Shown in pieces: positions 18,730 through 27,737 of a DNA stretch of 64,000 nt. The DNA lies in NCBI RefSeq assembly GCF_007097365.1, contig NZ_VJZR01000015.1:1-64000 (forward strand). The letters are read 5' to 3'. This DNA comes from Flavobacterium franklandianum (GTDB taxonomy: Bacteria; Bacteroidota; Bacteroidia; Flavobacteriales; Flavobacteriaceae). The notes beneath the pieces were generated by a model. The model did not search any database. It was not told the origin of the DNA and worked only from the letters and a program-made list of their open reading frames with translations. Numbering within the stretch: the first letter of the stretch is position 1; every line of letters begins with the position of its first letter. Made by a program: the position numbers and the translations under genes.

Positions 18730-19310
18730 AAAGTCTGTATTTTCAAATTCGAATGTACTATTAATGTTGCAAAAAACGCTGTGAATTCAGCTTCAAATTC
18801 AGCGTAAAATGTTCTTAATTCGGAAACAGAAAGTCGCATAATCGAATCACGTTTCATTCGATTGTCCATTTTTTCTAAAATAAATGCAATCCCTTCTATC
18901 GTTTGGTAACTCATTAGCCAGTTTTGCTGTATCAAGTAAGGCACCATTTTTTGGGTCTTCTCATTCAGAAGATCGTAATTATCTCTCAATGATTGGTAAA
19001 AACGTTCTGTAAAATCGGCTAATGTTTCATCCGAATATTTACTCCAGTTTTTTGCCAAGAAATGGTCGTAAAAAATATCAACGATAATTCCAGAATAATG
19101 ATGATAATTGGCATGCAATCGTTTGGTACTTTGACGAAAAATAGGATGTGCATCAGTAAAAGTGTCTATTTCACGATGCAAAATAATTCCTTTTTGAATG
19201 TCCAATGGAAAAGCATCAAAGTTTTTCCCATGAATGCCATCGGCCATAAAATTGCCGATTTTCAACAAATCGTTGTCTCCAGAAAGATAGATGTGTGCTA
19301 GAAAATTCAT
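18726..19310 (-). CDS. Acyl carrier protein phosphodiesterase (AcpH-like)
   Basis: A 194-residue HD-like metal enzyme of the ACP phosphodiesterase family, which removes the 4'-phosphopantetheine arm from holo-ACP. The start [11 protein letters not shown], the FMADGIHG segment, [12 protein letters not shown] and [18 protein letters not shown] are the recognisable conserved blocks, with several H/D residues placed as metal ligands. Length agrees with the family. Lies divergently from glmM with 82 bp between the starts, and its stop overlaps the start of ggt by 4 bp. Confidence 0.85.
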   Translation of the reverse strand: MNFLAHIYLSGDNDLLKIGNFMADGIHGKNFDAFPLDIQKGIILHREIDTFTDAHPIFRQSTKRLHANYHHYSGIIVDIFYDHFLAKNWSKYSDETLADFTERFYQSLRDNYDLLNEKTQKMVPYLIQQNWLMSYQTIEGIAFILEKMDNRMKRDSIMRLSVSELRTFYAEFEAEFTAFFATLIVHSNLKIQTL

Positions 19311-19356
19311 TCGTCTAAAATAGGAATTTTAAATGATTATTATAAACTGCGTTTGT

Positions 19357-19364
19357 TATATTTG
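19357..19364 (+). promoter_or_regulatory. Candidate -7 box for glmM
   Basis: TATATTTG matches TAnnTTTG and lies 28 nt before the chosen ATG of glmM. Confidence 0.5.
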
Positions 19365-19392
19365 TATTCAAAATTCAAAATTCAAAAATCAA

Positions 19393-20793
19393 ATGACTTT
19401 AATTAAATCGATATCAGGAATTCGAGGAACTATTGGCGGAAAAGTAGGCGATAATTTAACGCCAGTCGATGCGGTAAAATTTGCTTCGGCTTATGGAACT
19501 TTTTTAAAAGCGGGAAGTGGGAAGTTAGAAGCGGGAAGAAAGTTAAAAGTAGTCGTAGGACGTGATGCTCGTATTTCGGGACCAATGATTCATAATCTAG
19601 TAGTAAATACATTAATAGGTTTAGGAATAGACGTGGTCGATTTGGGACTTTCGACGACACCAACCGTTGAAGTTGCTGTTCCTTTGGAAAGTGCCGATGG
19701 GGGCATTATTTTGACAGCTTCACACAATCCAAAACAATGGAATGCCTTGAAATTGTTGAATGAAAAAGGAGAGTTTTTGAATGGTATCGAAGGAGAGAAA
19801 ATCCTTCAAATTGCCGAAGCCGAAGCATTCGATTTTTCAGATGTAGATAATTTAGGCGAAATCATTGAAAATGATGCGTATATGGACATTCATATCGATG
19901 AAGTATTGAACTTGGCATTGGTAGATATTGAAGCGGTAAAAGCGGCAAAATTCAAGGTAGTTGTTGACGGAGTGAATTCATCAGGAGGTATTATTATTCC
20001 AAAATTATTAGAATTAATGGGCGTTGAAGTGGTGAAATTATACTGCGAACCCAACGGACATTTCCCTCACAATCCAGAACCTTTGAAAGAACATTTAACG
20101 GATATTTCGGAATTAGTAGTCAAGGAAAAAGCGGACTTAGGAATTGTGGTTGATCCCGATGTAGATCGTTTGGCATTTGTTTGTGAAGACGGTGAAATGT
20201 TTGGCGAAGAATATACTTTGGTGGCTTGTGCCGATTTTGTTTTGGGTAAAACGCCTGGAAATACAGTTTCGAATATGTCGTCTTCTCGTGCTTTGCGTGA
20301 TGTGACCAATTTGCATAATGGAAATTACGAAGCCAGCTCAGTGGGCGAGGTGAATGTAGTGGAATTGATGAAAAAAAATAATGCCATTATTGGTGGCGAA
20401 GGAAATGGCGGAATTATTTATCCGGAACTGCATTACGGTCGCGATAGTTTGGTGGGAGTAGCTTTGTTTTTGACGCATTTAGCCAACAAAAAGATGACTG
20501 TTTCTGCTTTGCGCGCTTCGTATCCAGAATATTATATGAGCAAAAATAAAATCGAATTGACGCCACAAATAGATGTCGATGCGATTCTTGTGGCAATGAC
20601 TGAAAAATATAAAAACGAAGACATCACTACCATTGACGGGGTAAAAATTGACTTTGCAGAAAACTGGGTACACCTTAGGAAATCGAATACCGAACCAATT
20701 ATTCGTATTTACACCGAAGCAGCATCTCAAGAAAAAGCCGATGTTTTGGCATTACGGATTATTGAAGAAATAAAAACAATAGCTGGAATTTAA
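19393..20793 (+). CDS. glmM: Phosphoglucosamine mutase (phosphohexomutase family)
   Basis: Interconverts glucosamine-6-P and glucosamine-1-P for UDP-GlcNAc and thus peptidoglycan and LPS. 466 residues in four domains. Visible sites: GIRGTIGG at the N-terminus, phosphoserine loop TASHNPKQWNALK (Ser about 110), metal loop DPDVDRLA, sugar-binding GEGNGG, and phosphate-binding RKSNTEP. The ATG at 19393 gives the family-like start MTLIKSISGIRG; the in-frame ATG at 19333 adds a leader-like stretch. Residues about 39-50 (KAGSGKLEAGRK) are encoded by a 7-bp-period repeat (19510-19544) and look like a repeat-derived insertion. A phosphomannomutase activity is an alternative, since family members overlap. 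Confidence 0.88.
   Translation: MTLIKSISGIRGTIGGKVGDNLTPVDAVKFASAYGTFLKAGSGKLEAGRKLKVVVGRDARISGPMIHNLVVNTLIGLGIDVVDLGLSTTPTVEVAVPLESADGGIILTASHNPKQWNALKLLNEKGEFLNGIEGEKILQIAEAEAFDFSDVDNLGEIIENDAYMDIHIDEVLNLALVDIEAVKAAKFKVVVDGVNSSGGIIIPKLLELMGVEVVKLYCEPNGHFPHNPEPLKEHLTDISELVVKEKADLGIVVDPDVDRLAFVCEDGEMFGEEYTLVACADFVLGKTPGNTVSNMSSSRALRDVTNLHNGNYEASSVGEVNVVELMKKNNAIIGGEGNGGIIYPELHYGRDSLVGVALFLTHLANKKMTVSALRASYPEYYMSKNKIELTPQIDVDAILVAMTEKYKNEDITTIDGVKIDFAENWVHLRKSNTEPIIRIYTEAASQEKADVLALRIIEEIKTIAGI
19510..19544. repeat. Heptamer repeat inside glmM coding sequence
   Basis: Five consecutive 7-mers: gcgggaa, gtgggaa, gttagaa, gcgggaa, gaaagtt. On the minus strand one unit reads ttctaac, which equals the unit at the end of the 1-93 repeat. 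It is read in frame as part of GlmM. Confidence 0.65.
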
Positions 20794-20813
20794 GAGCTTT
20801 CTTTTTAAAGTAT

Positions 20814-20849
20814 AAAACCCTTTCATAATTTATTTTAGAAAGGGTTTTT
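20814..20849. terminator. Bidirectional hairpin terminator
   Basis: Stem aaaaccctttc (20814-20824) pairs with gaaagggtttt (from 20838) and is followed by a T run; the leading A run serves the opposite direction. It sits between the convergent glmM and TonB-receptor genes. Confidence 0.85.
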
Positions 20850-20876
20850 CTTTTTAAAAATTATTTTAAAACAGCA

Positions 20877-23414
20877 TTAAAAATTCACTCTAAAACTGAT
20901 ATTTGGGGTTAAACCAAGTGATTTATTATCTACTTGAATCGTTTTATTAGAGTCATTTGGATTGACTTTGTAATACTGATTAATACTATTTTCATGATTG
21001 GTAGCATTTATTACGCCAGCTGTAAATACAGCTTTAATATTTGGAGAAAGATTGAAACTATAATTTAGTGAAGCGTCTAAACGCATAAAATCATCAAGGT
21101 TTTCTTTATTTGGTATGCCATAATTTACCATTGTACTATTTCCGTTTTGTACGGTTTCATTGCCTTCAACTGGTTTTGTGTACGGCTGACCATTTCTCCA
21201 AATACCACCTACTGCAATTTTTAGATTTTTAAATAGATTGTAGTAAAAACCCAAAGATACTGAATGTCTTATATCAACATTATTGGGAAAAGTTGAAGGT
21301 GTAAAAGAATCAAATTCATACTGATTTGTACTGAAAGTATAACTTAGCCAAAAACTATATTTATAATCTGTTTTATTGGCTAAAAATTCTAATCCTTTAG
21401 CGTTGTAACTTCCATTTGCGTTAGCGTATTGAAAGCTGTTATAAAACCCCTGATTAGAAGCTGTAATTCCATCAACAATTTTATAAAACCCTGTAGCCTC
21501 AATATTTAGTTTGTTTTGATTGAATTCAACCCCAAAAGAACCTTGTTTGCTAGTCGCAATGGGTATGTCTTTATCGGTGACTAAAACCCAACGTCTTTTT
21601 TCAACCCCTAAAAAATCATCTTCAAAATCAATAATTTGAGTAGTGGACTGGTTTTTATATTCACCTTCTAGCTTTAAAGCAAATTGATTAGATATTTTTT
21701 GTCTAATATTTATTCTAGGTTCAACTATAAGTTTTTCGAATTTTTGAAAATAATTCAAACGCAATCCTAATCTTAAATAGGTGTTTTTTTTATGGTATTC
21801 AACTTCTGAAAATAAGGCATGATTCAATAGAACGTCTTTTTTTGTACTAGTATATTTGGGGTTGTTAACGGTAGTTTGGTTCAACATTCCGGTTTCATTG
21901 AATTGATATCCAGCTAAGAGATTTAAATTATCATTTGGTTTATAATTGCTATTAAATTTTATTCCAGTTTCGAGAACTTCATTGGCCTCAGTTAAAAGCT
22001 GATCTGTTTCTATTCTGTAATCGGTAGCGTCTATATTGTATTTAGAAAAATAAGTAATAAGATTTGTACTTAGTTTAGGCGTCCATTGTCCTTTCCAATT
22101 CCCGCCATAGCCAATATTTTTTTGTGATAAATTGCTAATTTTAGATTCGGTTTCATTTGAGTTTATAGTATGGAGTTCTGAATAATCTAAAGCGTTATTG
22201 ATTCCAATAATAGTTGCTCTAAATTGATGATTTTCATTTATATCATAAAGTAGTTTTGCGGTATAATCATAAAAGTAAAAATCTGAAGAAGTATCCTTCT
22301 GGTCATTATTTGTATTGATTTCACTATCCTGAAAACTTCTTTCAAAATAGTTGGTATAGGTAGGAGATTGATATAAATCGGTAATGGAACGACGTCCTGA
22401 AATATGAAATTCTAATTTTTTTGTTATCGGAATTTCTAAAAAGGCATCCGAACTGATTAGATTAATTCCCGCTCCACCAGAAAAGACATTGGTAACATTG
22501 TCTTTGGTTTGCATATTAATTGTGCTCGAAACGCCATCACTATATTCAGCACTTGTTCCGTTTTTGCTAACGATTACTTTGTTCGTGAGATTGGGATTGT
22601 AAGCAGAAATTAATCCAAAGAAATGACCAGAGTGATACATTTTGATATTATCCCAAAGCACTAAATTTTGATCATTTGTTCCGCCCCGAACATTAATATT
22701 TGCGATGCTCTCATTGTTGCTTTCAACACCGGGTAACACCTGAATAGATTGTAAAATGTCGGGTTCAATTAGTCCAGGAAGTATGCCGAATTTTTTTGTG
22801 TTTAAAACGGTACTTCCATCTAAATATTTTTGTAATCCAGGGGTTAAATAGATGTTGATTAACACCTGATTTAACTCTTCGTTTTTAGTTGTAAGAATTA
22901 TTTCATTGCAATTATTTTGCGCTGAAAACAATTCATAAACCGCTATTTGTTTGGATTCAAATCCCAAATAGGATATGCTTATAATGAAGTTTAAAGGGAT
23001 GTTTTCGAATGTAAACTGGCCGTTTTTATCAGTAAGAGTACTCTTCTCAATTCCATTTACAAGTACAGAAGCACCAATTAGAGGTGTTTTATTTTCATCG
23101 GATAAAACAATGCCACAAACTGAAATTGTTTTGTTTATCACCGAAACGGTAACATATCGATTGTCTAGGGCTTTGAAATTTAATAGGGTTTTCGAGTTGA
23201 GATAATCTATTGTTTGTTGTAAAGTAAAGGCAGCATTGGGTTTTTCAATTGTAATGGCAGCAACATCTTCAACGGCATACGAAAATTTCACATTAAATTG
23301 TTTTTCAATGGAAACAATAACTTTTGTAAGTGCCACTTTCTTAGCCGTATTTTGTCCATAACAAATACTTCCTAAAAAGAGTAGCAGAAAAATGATTCCT
23401 TTATTTAACGCCAT
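20877..23414 (-). CDS. TonB-dependent receptor with STN signalling domain
   Basis: Outer-membrane receptor of 845 residues, last gene of a sigma/anti-sigma/receptor cassette. Signal peptide 1-20 (ending GSICYGQ); an STN-type N-terminal domain (about 25-105, KVIVSIEKQFNVKFSYAVED); a carboxypeptidase-regulatory-like beta-sandwich (about 110-190, VCGIVLSDENKTPLIGASV); plug (about 215-330, with INVRGGTNDQNLVLWDNI); then the beta-barrel ending in SFRVNF with a terminal Phe. The STN domain would transmit ligand binding to the FecR-like protein. The ligand is unknown; no SusD partner is adjacent, which argues against a classical glycan locus. The start overlaps the anti-sigma gene by 14 bp. Confidence 0.92.
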   Translation of the reverse strand: MALNKGIIFLLLFLGSICYGQNTAKKVALTKVIVSIEKQFNVKFSYAVEDVAAITIEKPNAAFTLQQTIDYLNSKTLLNFKALDNRYVTVSVINKTISVCGIVLSDENKTPLIGASVLVNGIEKSTLTDKNGQFTFENIPLNFIISISYLGFESKQIAVYELFSAQNNCNEIILTTKNEELNQVLINIYLTPGLQKYLDGSTVLNTKKFGILPGLIEPDILQSIQVLPGVESNNESIANINVRGGTNDQNLVLWDNIKMYHSGHFFGLISAYNPNLTNKVIVSKNGTSAEYSDGVSSTINMQTKDNVTNVFSGGAGINLISSDAFLEIPITKKLEFHISGRRSITDLYQSPTYTNYFERSFQDSEINTNNDQKDTSSDFYFYDYTAKLLYDINENHQFRATIIGINNALDYSELHTINSNETESKISNLSQKNIGYGGNWKGQWTPKLSTNLITYFSKYNIDATDYRIETDQLLTEANEVLETGIKFNSNYKPNDNLNLLAGYQFNETGMLNQTTVNNPKYTSTKKDVLLNHALFSEVEYHKKNTYLRLGLRLNYFQKFEKLIVEPRINIRQKISNQFALKLEGEYKNQSTTQIIDFEDDFLGVEKRRWVLVTDKDIPIATSKQGSFGVEFNQNKLNIEATGFYKIVDGITASNQGFYNSFQYANANGSYNAKGLEFLANKTDYKYSFWLSYTFSTNQYEFDSFTPSTFPNNVDIRHSVSLGFYYNLFKNLKIAVGGIWRNGQPYTKPVEGNETVQNGNSTMVNYGIPNKENLDDFMRLDASLNYSFNLSPNIKAVFTAGVINATNHENSINQYYKVNPNDSNKTIQVDNKSLGLTPNISFRVNF

Positions 23415-24315
23415 AATTGTATAAAATGACGGTTTCTTTTTGAATTCTAAAACTTAATTGAAGTGGAATTGTAACGGCTTGTAGCGCTATTTCCTTATTT
23501 GTATTGGTAAAACTTCCCGTAAATAGTTTGGATGTATTGATACCCTCCGTTTTAATTTTTATATTATATTGACGTTCCAGTTCTGCGATTACCTGATCTA
23601 ACGGAATGCTATTAAAACTGGATTCTTTTTCGATCCAAGAAGGGTTTTTGGCATTATAATCCTCGAGATTTTCAATCATTCCATTGATAACTCTAAACGT
23701 TTTTCCAGGAGGTAGTTTGATGGTTTTATTGTCGAAAGTTACACTCACTAAACCTTCGTAGCAATGCACTTCAAAATAGTTTTTACGCTCTTTTATATTA
23801 AATTGTGTTCCCAAAACTTTTACAATTCCAGAATTTGAGTTTACGCTAAAGGTTTTTCCTTTTTGTACTTTAAAATAAGCTTCTCCATCTAATCTTAGCT
23901 CTCTTTTATCGGCCCATTTTCGTTCGTTAAAAGATAATTTTGAAGTAGCGTTTAATATCACTTCTGAGTTGTCCGGAAGCAAAACTGTTTTTGTTTGTGC
24001 AATTTGAGTTTCAAATGATGTGGTGGCATTGAAATATAAAAAATAGGCTGTGGTGAGCATTACAACAAAAATCGCAGCTATTTTATACAATGGTTTTAGG
24101 TCTAAAGTTCTAACTTTAGATTTCTTTTTAGATTGGTTTCTGGCATAAAAAGCATCCAAAGCAGCTTGGATATCTACTTTTGGAGTTTCTAATTGTGATG
24201 CGTAATGAGCAATTTTTTCAAGTGTTTTAGAATTTTCAGATTGTTTCAAATCATCGATTTCTTCACTTGTAAGCTCATGGTTTAGCCATTTTAATATTTC
24301 TTTTTCATTTTTCAT
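23401..24315 (-). CDS. FecR-type anti-sigma factor
   Basis: Inner-membrane signal transducer of 304 residues. N-terminal cytoplasmic part (1-75) binds the sigma factor; one membrane helix about 78-98 (YKIAAIFVVMLTTAYFLYF); periplasmic FecR domain (about 110-215, with TKTVLLPDNSEVILNATSKL and KVLGTQFNIKE); and a C-terminal DUF4974-like region (SFNSIPLDQVIAELERQYNIKI) that would touch the receptor STN domain. It sits between the ECF sigma gene (61 bp upstream) and the receptor gene it overlaps. Confidence 0.92.
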   Translation of the reverse strand: MKNEKEILKWLNHELTSEEIDDLKQSENSKTLEKIAHYASQLETPKVDIQAALDAFYARNQSKKKSKVRTLDLKPLYKIAAIFVVMLTTAYFLYFNATTSFETQIAQTKTVLLPDNSEVILNATSKLSFNERKWADKRELRLDGEAYFKVQKGKTFSVNSNSGIVKVLGTQFNIKERKNYFEVHCYEGLVSVTFDNKTIKLPPGKTFRVINGMIENLEDYNAKNPSWIEKESSFNSIPLDQVIAELERQYNIKIKTEGINTSKLFTGSFTNTNKEIALQAVTIPLQLSFRIQKETVILYNYGVK

Positions 24316-24376
24316 TTGATATCTCTATGTTAATAAGACAACTAACTTTATAATTACCCTACAGTTCAATAACTAA

Positions 24377-24892
24377 TTATAGGTTCTCTATTTGAGCTTT
24401 TAAAATCTTTAATGCTCCAGACATTCTTTTTTCGACTGTTTTTTGAGAAATGTCAAGCAAATCAGCAATTTCTCTGTATTTTTTTCCTTCGATTCGATTT
24501 AATAAAAACACTTGACGTTGTACTTCACTCAAAGAAGCAATTGCGTTAGTCAGTTTTTGTTTGAATTCTTCTTCTTCCAATAAATATTCGGGACTTTGAT
24601 TGTTGATGTCTAAATTAGGAGCGTCTTTAGCATACTTCAAAACCACTTTTTGATGCTTGATGCGGTTTAGAAATAAATTATTAATGCTGGTAAATAAATA
24701 GGTTTTTACTTTAGTAAGGTCAATTTTGGAGCAATTCTCCCATATTTTAGTAAAAGCATCTTGTACCAAATCGAGTGCGGCATCACTATCCCCACATTTG
24801 TAATAAGCAAAATTTGTTGCAGATTGAACCTGTTTTAGGTAAAAAATCCTAAAGTGATTTTCGTCGCAAAGGTTTTTGTTTTCGTCGCTCAT
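24377..24892 (-). CDS. ECF RNA polymerase sigma factor (FecI-like)
   Basis: A 171-residue group IV sigma factor. Region 2 lies about 15-85 (LVQDAFTKIWENCSKID, then TYLFTSINNLFLNRIKHQ) and region 4 about 110-165 (LSEVQRQVFLLNRIEGKKYREIADLLDISQKTVEKRM, quoted here as the helix-turn-helix around residues 125-160). Expected to direct transcription of its own cassette and possibly of the divergent lipoprotein/protease operon. First gene of the sigma-FecR-receptor unit. Confidence 0.93.
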   Translation of the reverse strand: MSDENKNLCDENHFRIFYLKQVQSATNFAYYKCGDSDAALDLVQDAFTKIWENCSKIDLTKVKTYLFTSINNLFLNRIKHQKVVLKYAKDAPNLDINNQSPEYLLEEEEFKQKLTNAIASLSEVQRQVFLLNRIEGKKYREIADLLDISQKTVEKRMSGALKILKAQIENL

Positions 24893-25115
24893 TTAGAATT
24901 AATTCGTTTTTTGTAAGTTGTAAAAGTAAAATATTTTTACAAATTGCAATTAGAATAATAGTATTTGAATTATTTGAAAAATATCTTATTTGTAATTAAT
25001 TGGTATCTAATATGTTGTGAATTATGTTTTAAATTTTCACGTTTTTTTTAAATTTTCTGTAGGGAAAAAATAAAGTGGGTTGTCTTACTAACAGAAAGGC
25101 GTTTAAAAACATCGC

Positions 25116-25144
25116 TTGTAAATATAAAAAAAACATTAAATTTG
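25116..25144 (+). promoter_or_regulatory. Bacteroidota-type promoter, near-leaderless start
   Basis: TTG at 25116-25118, an 18-nt spacer, and TAAATTTG at 25137-25144. The ATG of the lipoprotein gene follows 5 nt later, so the transcript would be leaderless or nearly so. Confidence 0.55.
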
Positions 25145-25149
25145 AAATT

Positions 25150-26193
25150 ATGAGAAAATTAAAAATTATTACTGGAATTGCATTGATGACTATCTTAGGT
25201 TTTACATCATGCCAAAGTGAAATTGATAACGTTGAAGGAGATAATCCAAATACAAATTCTGCGAACTCAACAACAACTACTAATCTAAAACGTGCTTCGA
25301 TGTACGATGGTTCATCTGATGATTTTTTAGATGGAGCATCATGTTCTTCAATCGTATTACCAGCAGTTGCTAAAGTTAATGGTGTTCAGGTCTCTATTTT
25401 AACGCAATTAAATTACCAACAAGTAATTTCAATTTTGGGACAATCAAATACGAATCAAGATACTGTGGTGCTTCAATTTCCTTTAAGAGTGAAATTAAGT
25501 AATTATACTGAGGTAACGGCGAATAACCAAAGCGAGTATAATGCGATTCTAAATGCATGTTCATCAGCTCAAAGTGGTAGTCAAGATGCTGTCTCTACCG
25601 TAGATATCAGCTTTCCAATAACAATTTTAACGTATAATGCGACTTTAGTTCAAACAGGAAGTGTTGTTATTACATCCAAACAGGAATTGTATGCGTATAT
25701 GTCTAATGTAAGCAGTACTGAATTTTATTCTGTAAAATATCCAATTTCGACTACAATTGAAGGAGAATCAAAATCAACCGTAAATAGCGATGCACAGTTT
25801 CAATCGACTATAGATGCAGCAATTAAGGTAAAAGCAGCCAAAGCAGCTGCCGCCGAAAATTCTAAAAAATTAGAAACAATCTTGGTTAATGGAAAGTTCA
25901 AAGTAGATTCATTTATAAGCGCAGGGGTGAACTCGGCTACAAATTATAAAGAGTATACTTTGTATTTTGCTAATAATTTAGCTGTAACTGCCGTTACTGT
26001 TTTAAATACAACTGTAAACGGAACTTATGCTGCTAGCTCTGAAATAGATGTTTTACTAAAACTCAATTTTTCAGGAAACGCATCGTTTATTTTATTGAAC
26101 AATACCTGGAAAGTAACTAGTTTTACTTCATCAACAATAACAATGCAAAGTTCAACTAATGCAGCTGTTACCTTAGTCTTAAAACAAATTTAG
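25150..26193 (+). CDS. Secreted lipoprotein, family not recognised
   Basis: 347 residues beginning MRKLKIITGIALMTILGF with a lipobox TSC (Cys about 20), so it is predicted to be a lipoprotein. A low-complexity linker rich in N, S and T (about 27-50) is followed by two beta-rich regions: one with VNGVQVSILTQLNYQQVISIL and one with similar order, TYNATLVQTGSVVITSKQELYAYM (shown here by position, about 155-180), suggesting an internal duplication. A helical Ala/Lys stretch (IKVKAAKAAAAENSKKLE) joins a final Ser/Thr-rich beta region. The start at 25150 gives the signal peptide; the reading frame open from 25075 does not. First gene of a three-gene set facing the ECF cassette. Confidence 0.7.
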   Translation: MRKLKIITGIALMTILGFTSCQSEIDNVEGDNPNTNSANSTTTTNLKRASMYDGSSDDFLDGASCSSIVLPAVAKVNGVQVSILTQLNYQQVISILGQSNTNQDTVVLQFPLRVKLSNYTEVTANNQSEYNAILNACSSAQSGSQDAVSTVDISFPITILTYNATLVQTGSVVITSKQELYAYMSNVSSTEFYSVKYPISTTIEGESKSTVNSDAQFQSTIDAAIKVKAAKAAAAENSKKLETILVNGKFKVDSFISAGVNSATNYKEYTLYFANNLAVTAVTVLNTTVNGTYAASSEIDVLLKLNFSGNASFILLNNTWKVTSFTSSTITMQSSTNAAVTLVLKQI

Positions 26194-26281
26194 ATTATAA
26201 TTTGGCATACATTTTTTAGAACAGTTGCCTATTTTAAGTAACTGTTCTTGAAAATGAATTGATATTAAAATTAAAACAAAA

Positions 26282-27052
26282 ATGAAAAAAATAATTGTAT
26301 TTCTAACATTGGGTTTGTTCTTATTTGTGTCTTGTACCAAAGACGATGCGACTACTTCTGGAGATAGTATAAATCCGAATACAAATAAACAAGCAACAGG
26401 AAGTTCGTCTAATGATTTATTGTCGGACAAAAAGTTTTCTAGCATGGTTGTAGAAGTAGTCTATGTTCAAGGTTTTGAACCCTCTACCACTGCTATTAAT
26501 AATTTTGTGGCTTTTCTAACTGCGAGAACCTATAAACCAAACGGAATAAGTATTGTAAAAAGAGCCATTCCATCTACTGGGAAAGCAACTTTTACCAATG
26601 CAGAAATAGCAGAGATTGAAGATGCAAACAGAACAAAATTTAATACTTCAAATCAAATTGCTGTTTGGTTATTTTTTACTGATGGGAAATCTTCAAGCAA
26701 CACCAGTACTTCAGTTGTCTTGGGTACAGCTTACAGAAATACCTCTATGGTCATTTATGAGGAAACAGTTCATGGTTTGAGTAATAGCACATTTGAACCG
26801 AATAGAAGCGTATTAGAAACTACTATTATTAACCATGAATTTGGGCATATTTTAGGACTTACCAACTTAGGGACAGCTTTGCAAAGTAGTCACGAAGACA
26901 CTGAACATCCAAAACATTGTAATGTAGAAAGTTGCTTAATGTACTGGTCATCCGAAACCGGTCATGGTATTGGCAATATGGTTTCTAGTGGTTCGGCTCC
27001 ACAATTGGATGCGCAATGTCTTGCAGATCTTCGTGCAAATGGCGGAAAATAA
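26282..27052 (+). CDS. Lipoprotein zinc metalloprotease (metzincin-like)
   Basis: 256 residues. Signal peptide with lipobox FVSC (Cys 18), an N/S/T-rich linker, and a protease domain. The zinc motif is INHEFGHILGLTN: H185, E186 and H189 are present, but the position of the third metzincin ligand (normally H or D) is N195; a downstream His or Asp in SSHEDTEHPKH may replace it. CLMYW (Met 220) looks like a Met-turn. Membrane-anchored Bacteroidota metalloproteases of this type are known but their substrates are mostly unknown. Lies 88 bp after the first lipoprotein gene and 19 bp before the outer-membrane protein gene. Confidence 0.78.
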   Translation: MKKIIVFLTLGLFLFVSCTKDDATTSGDSINPNTNKQATGSSSNDLLSDKKFSSMVVEVVYVQGFEPSTTAINNFVAFLTARTYKPNGISIVKRAIPSTGKATFTNAEIAEIEDANRTKFNTSNQIAVWLFFTDGKSSSNTSTSVVLGTAYRNTSMVIYEETVHGLSNSTFEPNRSVLETTIINHEFGHILGLTNLGTALQSSHEDTEHPKHCNVESCLMYWSSETGHGIGNMVSSGSAPQLDAQCLADLRANGGK

Positions 27053-27071
27053 TTTATTAAAAAAATGAAAT

Positions 27072-27653
27072 ATGAAAACGATAAATCTAACAATAGCCTT
27101 ATTTTTGGGAATGGTATTCTCAATAAGCGCACAAGCAAATAGGACACATAAATCGAATGCAGGTATAAAAGGCGGTTATAATCTGGCTGCAGTAAATTTT
27201 GATGGACAAGGAGAAACTGAACAACGTCATAGCTTTCATATCGGGGTTTATGGGGAAGAATTTCTGAGTGATAGCTTTGCAATTCAACCGGAGCTAGTGT
27301 ATTCGCAACAAGGATATGTAATTACAAATAGTAGCGGAACGTTTACTCAAAAATTGAATTATATTAATTTGCCTTTAATGCTAAAAGCATATCCTTCTAA
27401 AAATTTATTTTTAAAAGCTGGTCCGCAAATAGGATTGGCCATTACGCACAAAGAGGAATACGAAGGACTTTTTAATAGTTCACAAGAATATGATCCTAAT
27501 AATTTTGATTGGGGAGTAAACTTAGGCGGTGGACTTAAAACAGATTCTGGTATCAGTTTTGAGGTGCATTATCATTTAGGTTTAGGCGATTTATATGATA
27601 ATAGCAAAGCATACAACCGAGTTTGGCAGTTTTCTATTGGTATTGATTTATAA
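27072..27653 (+). CDS. Outer-membrane beta-barrel protein (porin-like)
   Basis: 193 residues with a signal peptide (about 1-21, ending SISAQA). The mature part has the glycine/aromatic alternation of an 8-stranded OMP barrel: GIKGGYNLAAVNF, SFHIGVYGEEF, FAIQPELVYSQQGY, LNYINLPLMLKAY, NLFLKAGPQIGLAI, WGVNLGGGLKTDSGISFE and a final Q-F-S-I-G-I-D-L strand. It is the last gene of the set with the lipoprotein and protease and is followed by a clear terminator. Function unknown. Confidence 0.85.
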   Translation: MKTINLTIALFLGMVFSISAQANRTHKSNAGIKGGYNLAAVNFDGQGETEQRHSFHIGVYGEEFLSDSFAIQPELVYSQQGYVITNSSGTFTQKLNYINLPLMLKAYPSKNLFLKAGPQIGLAITHKEEYEGLFNSSQEYDPNNFDWGVNLGGGLKTDSGISFEVHYHLGLGDLYDNSKAYNRVWQFSIGIDL

Positions 27654-27669
27654 GATAAAAAAAAATATT

Positions 27670-27700
27670 AAAACGTTTCTAGTTCAGAAACGTTTTTTTT
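27670..27700 (+). terminator. Hairpin terminator after OMP gene
   Basis: Stem aaaacgtttct pairs with agaaacgtttt around a short loop and runs into a T tract (to 27701). Confidence 0.85.
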
Positions 27701-27737
27701 TGACCTTGTAGGTGTCAAATCGTTTAAAAACAGCTGT

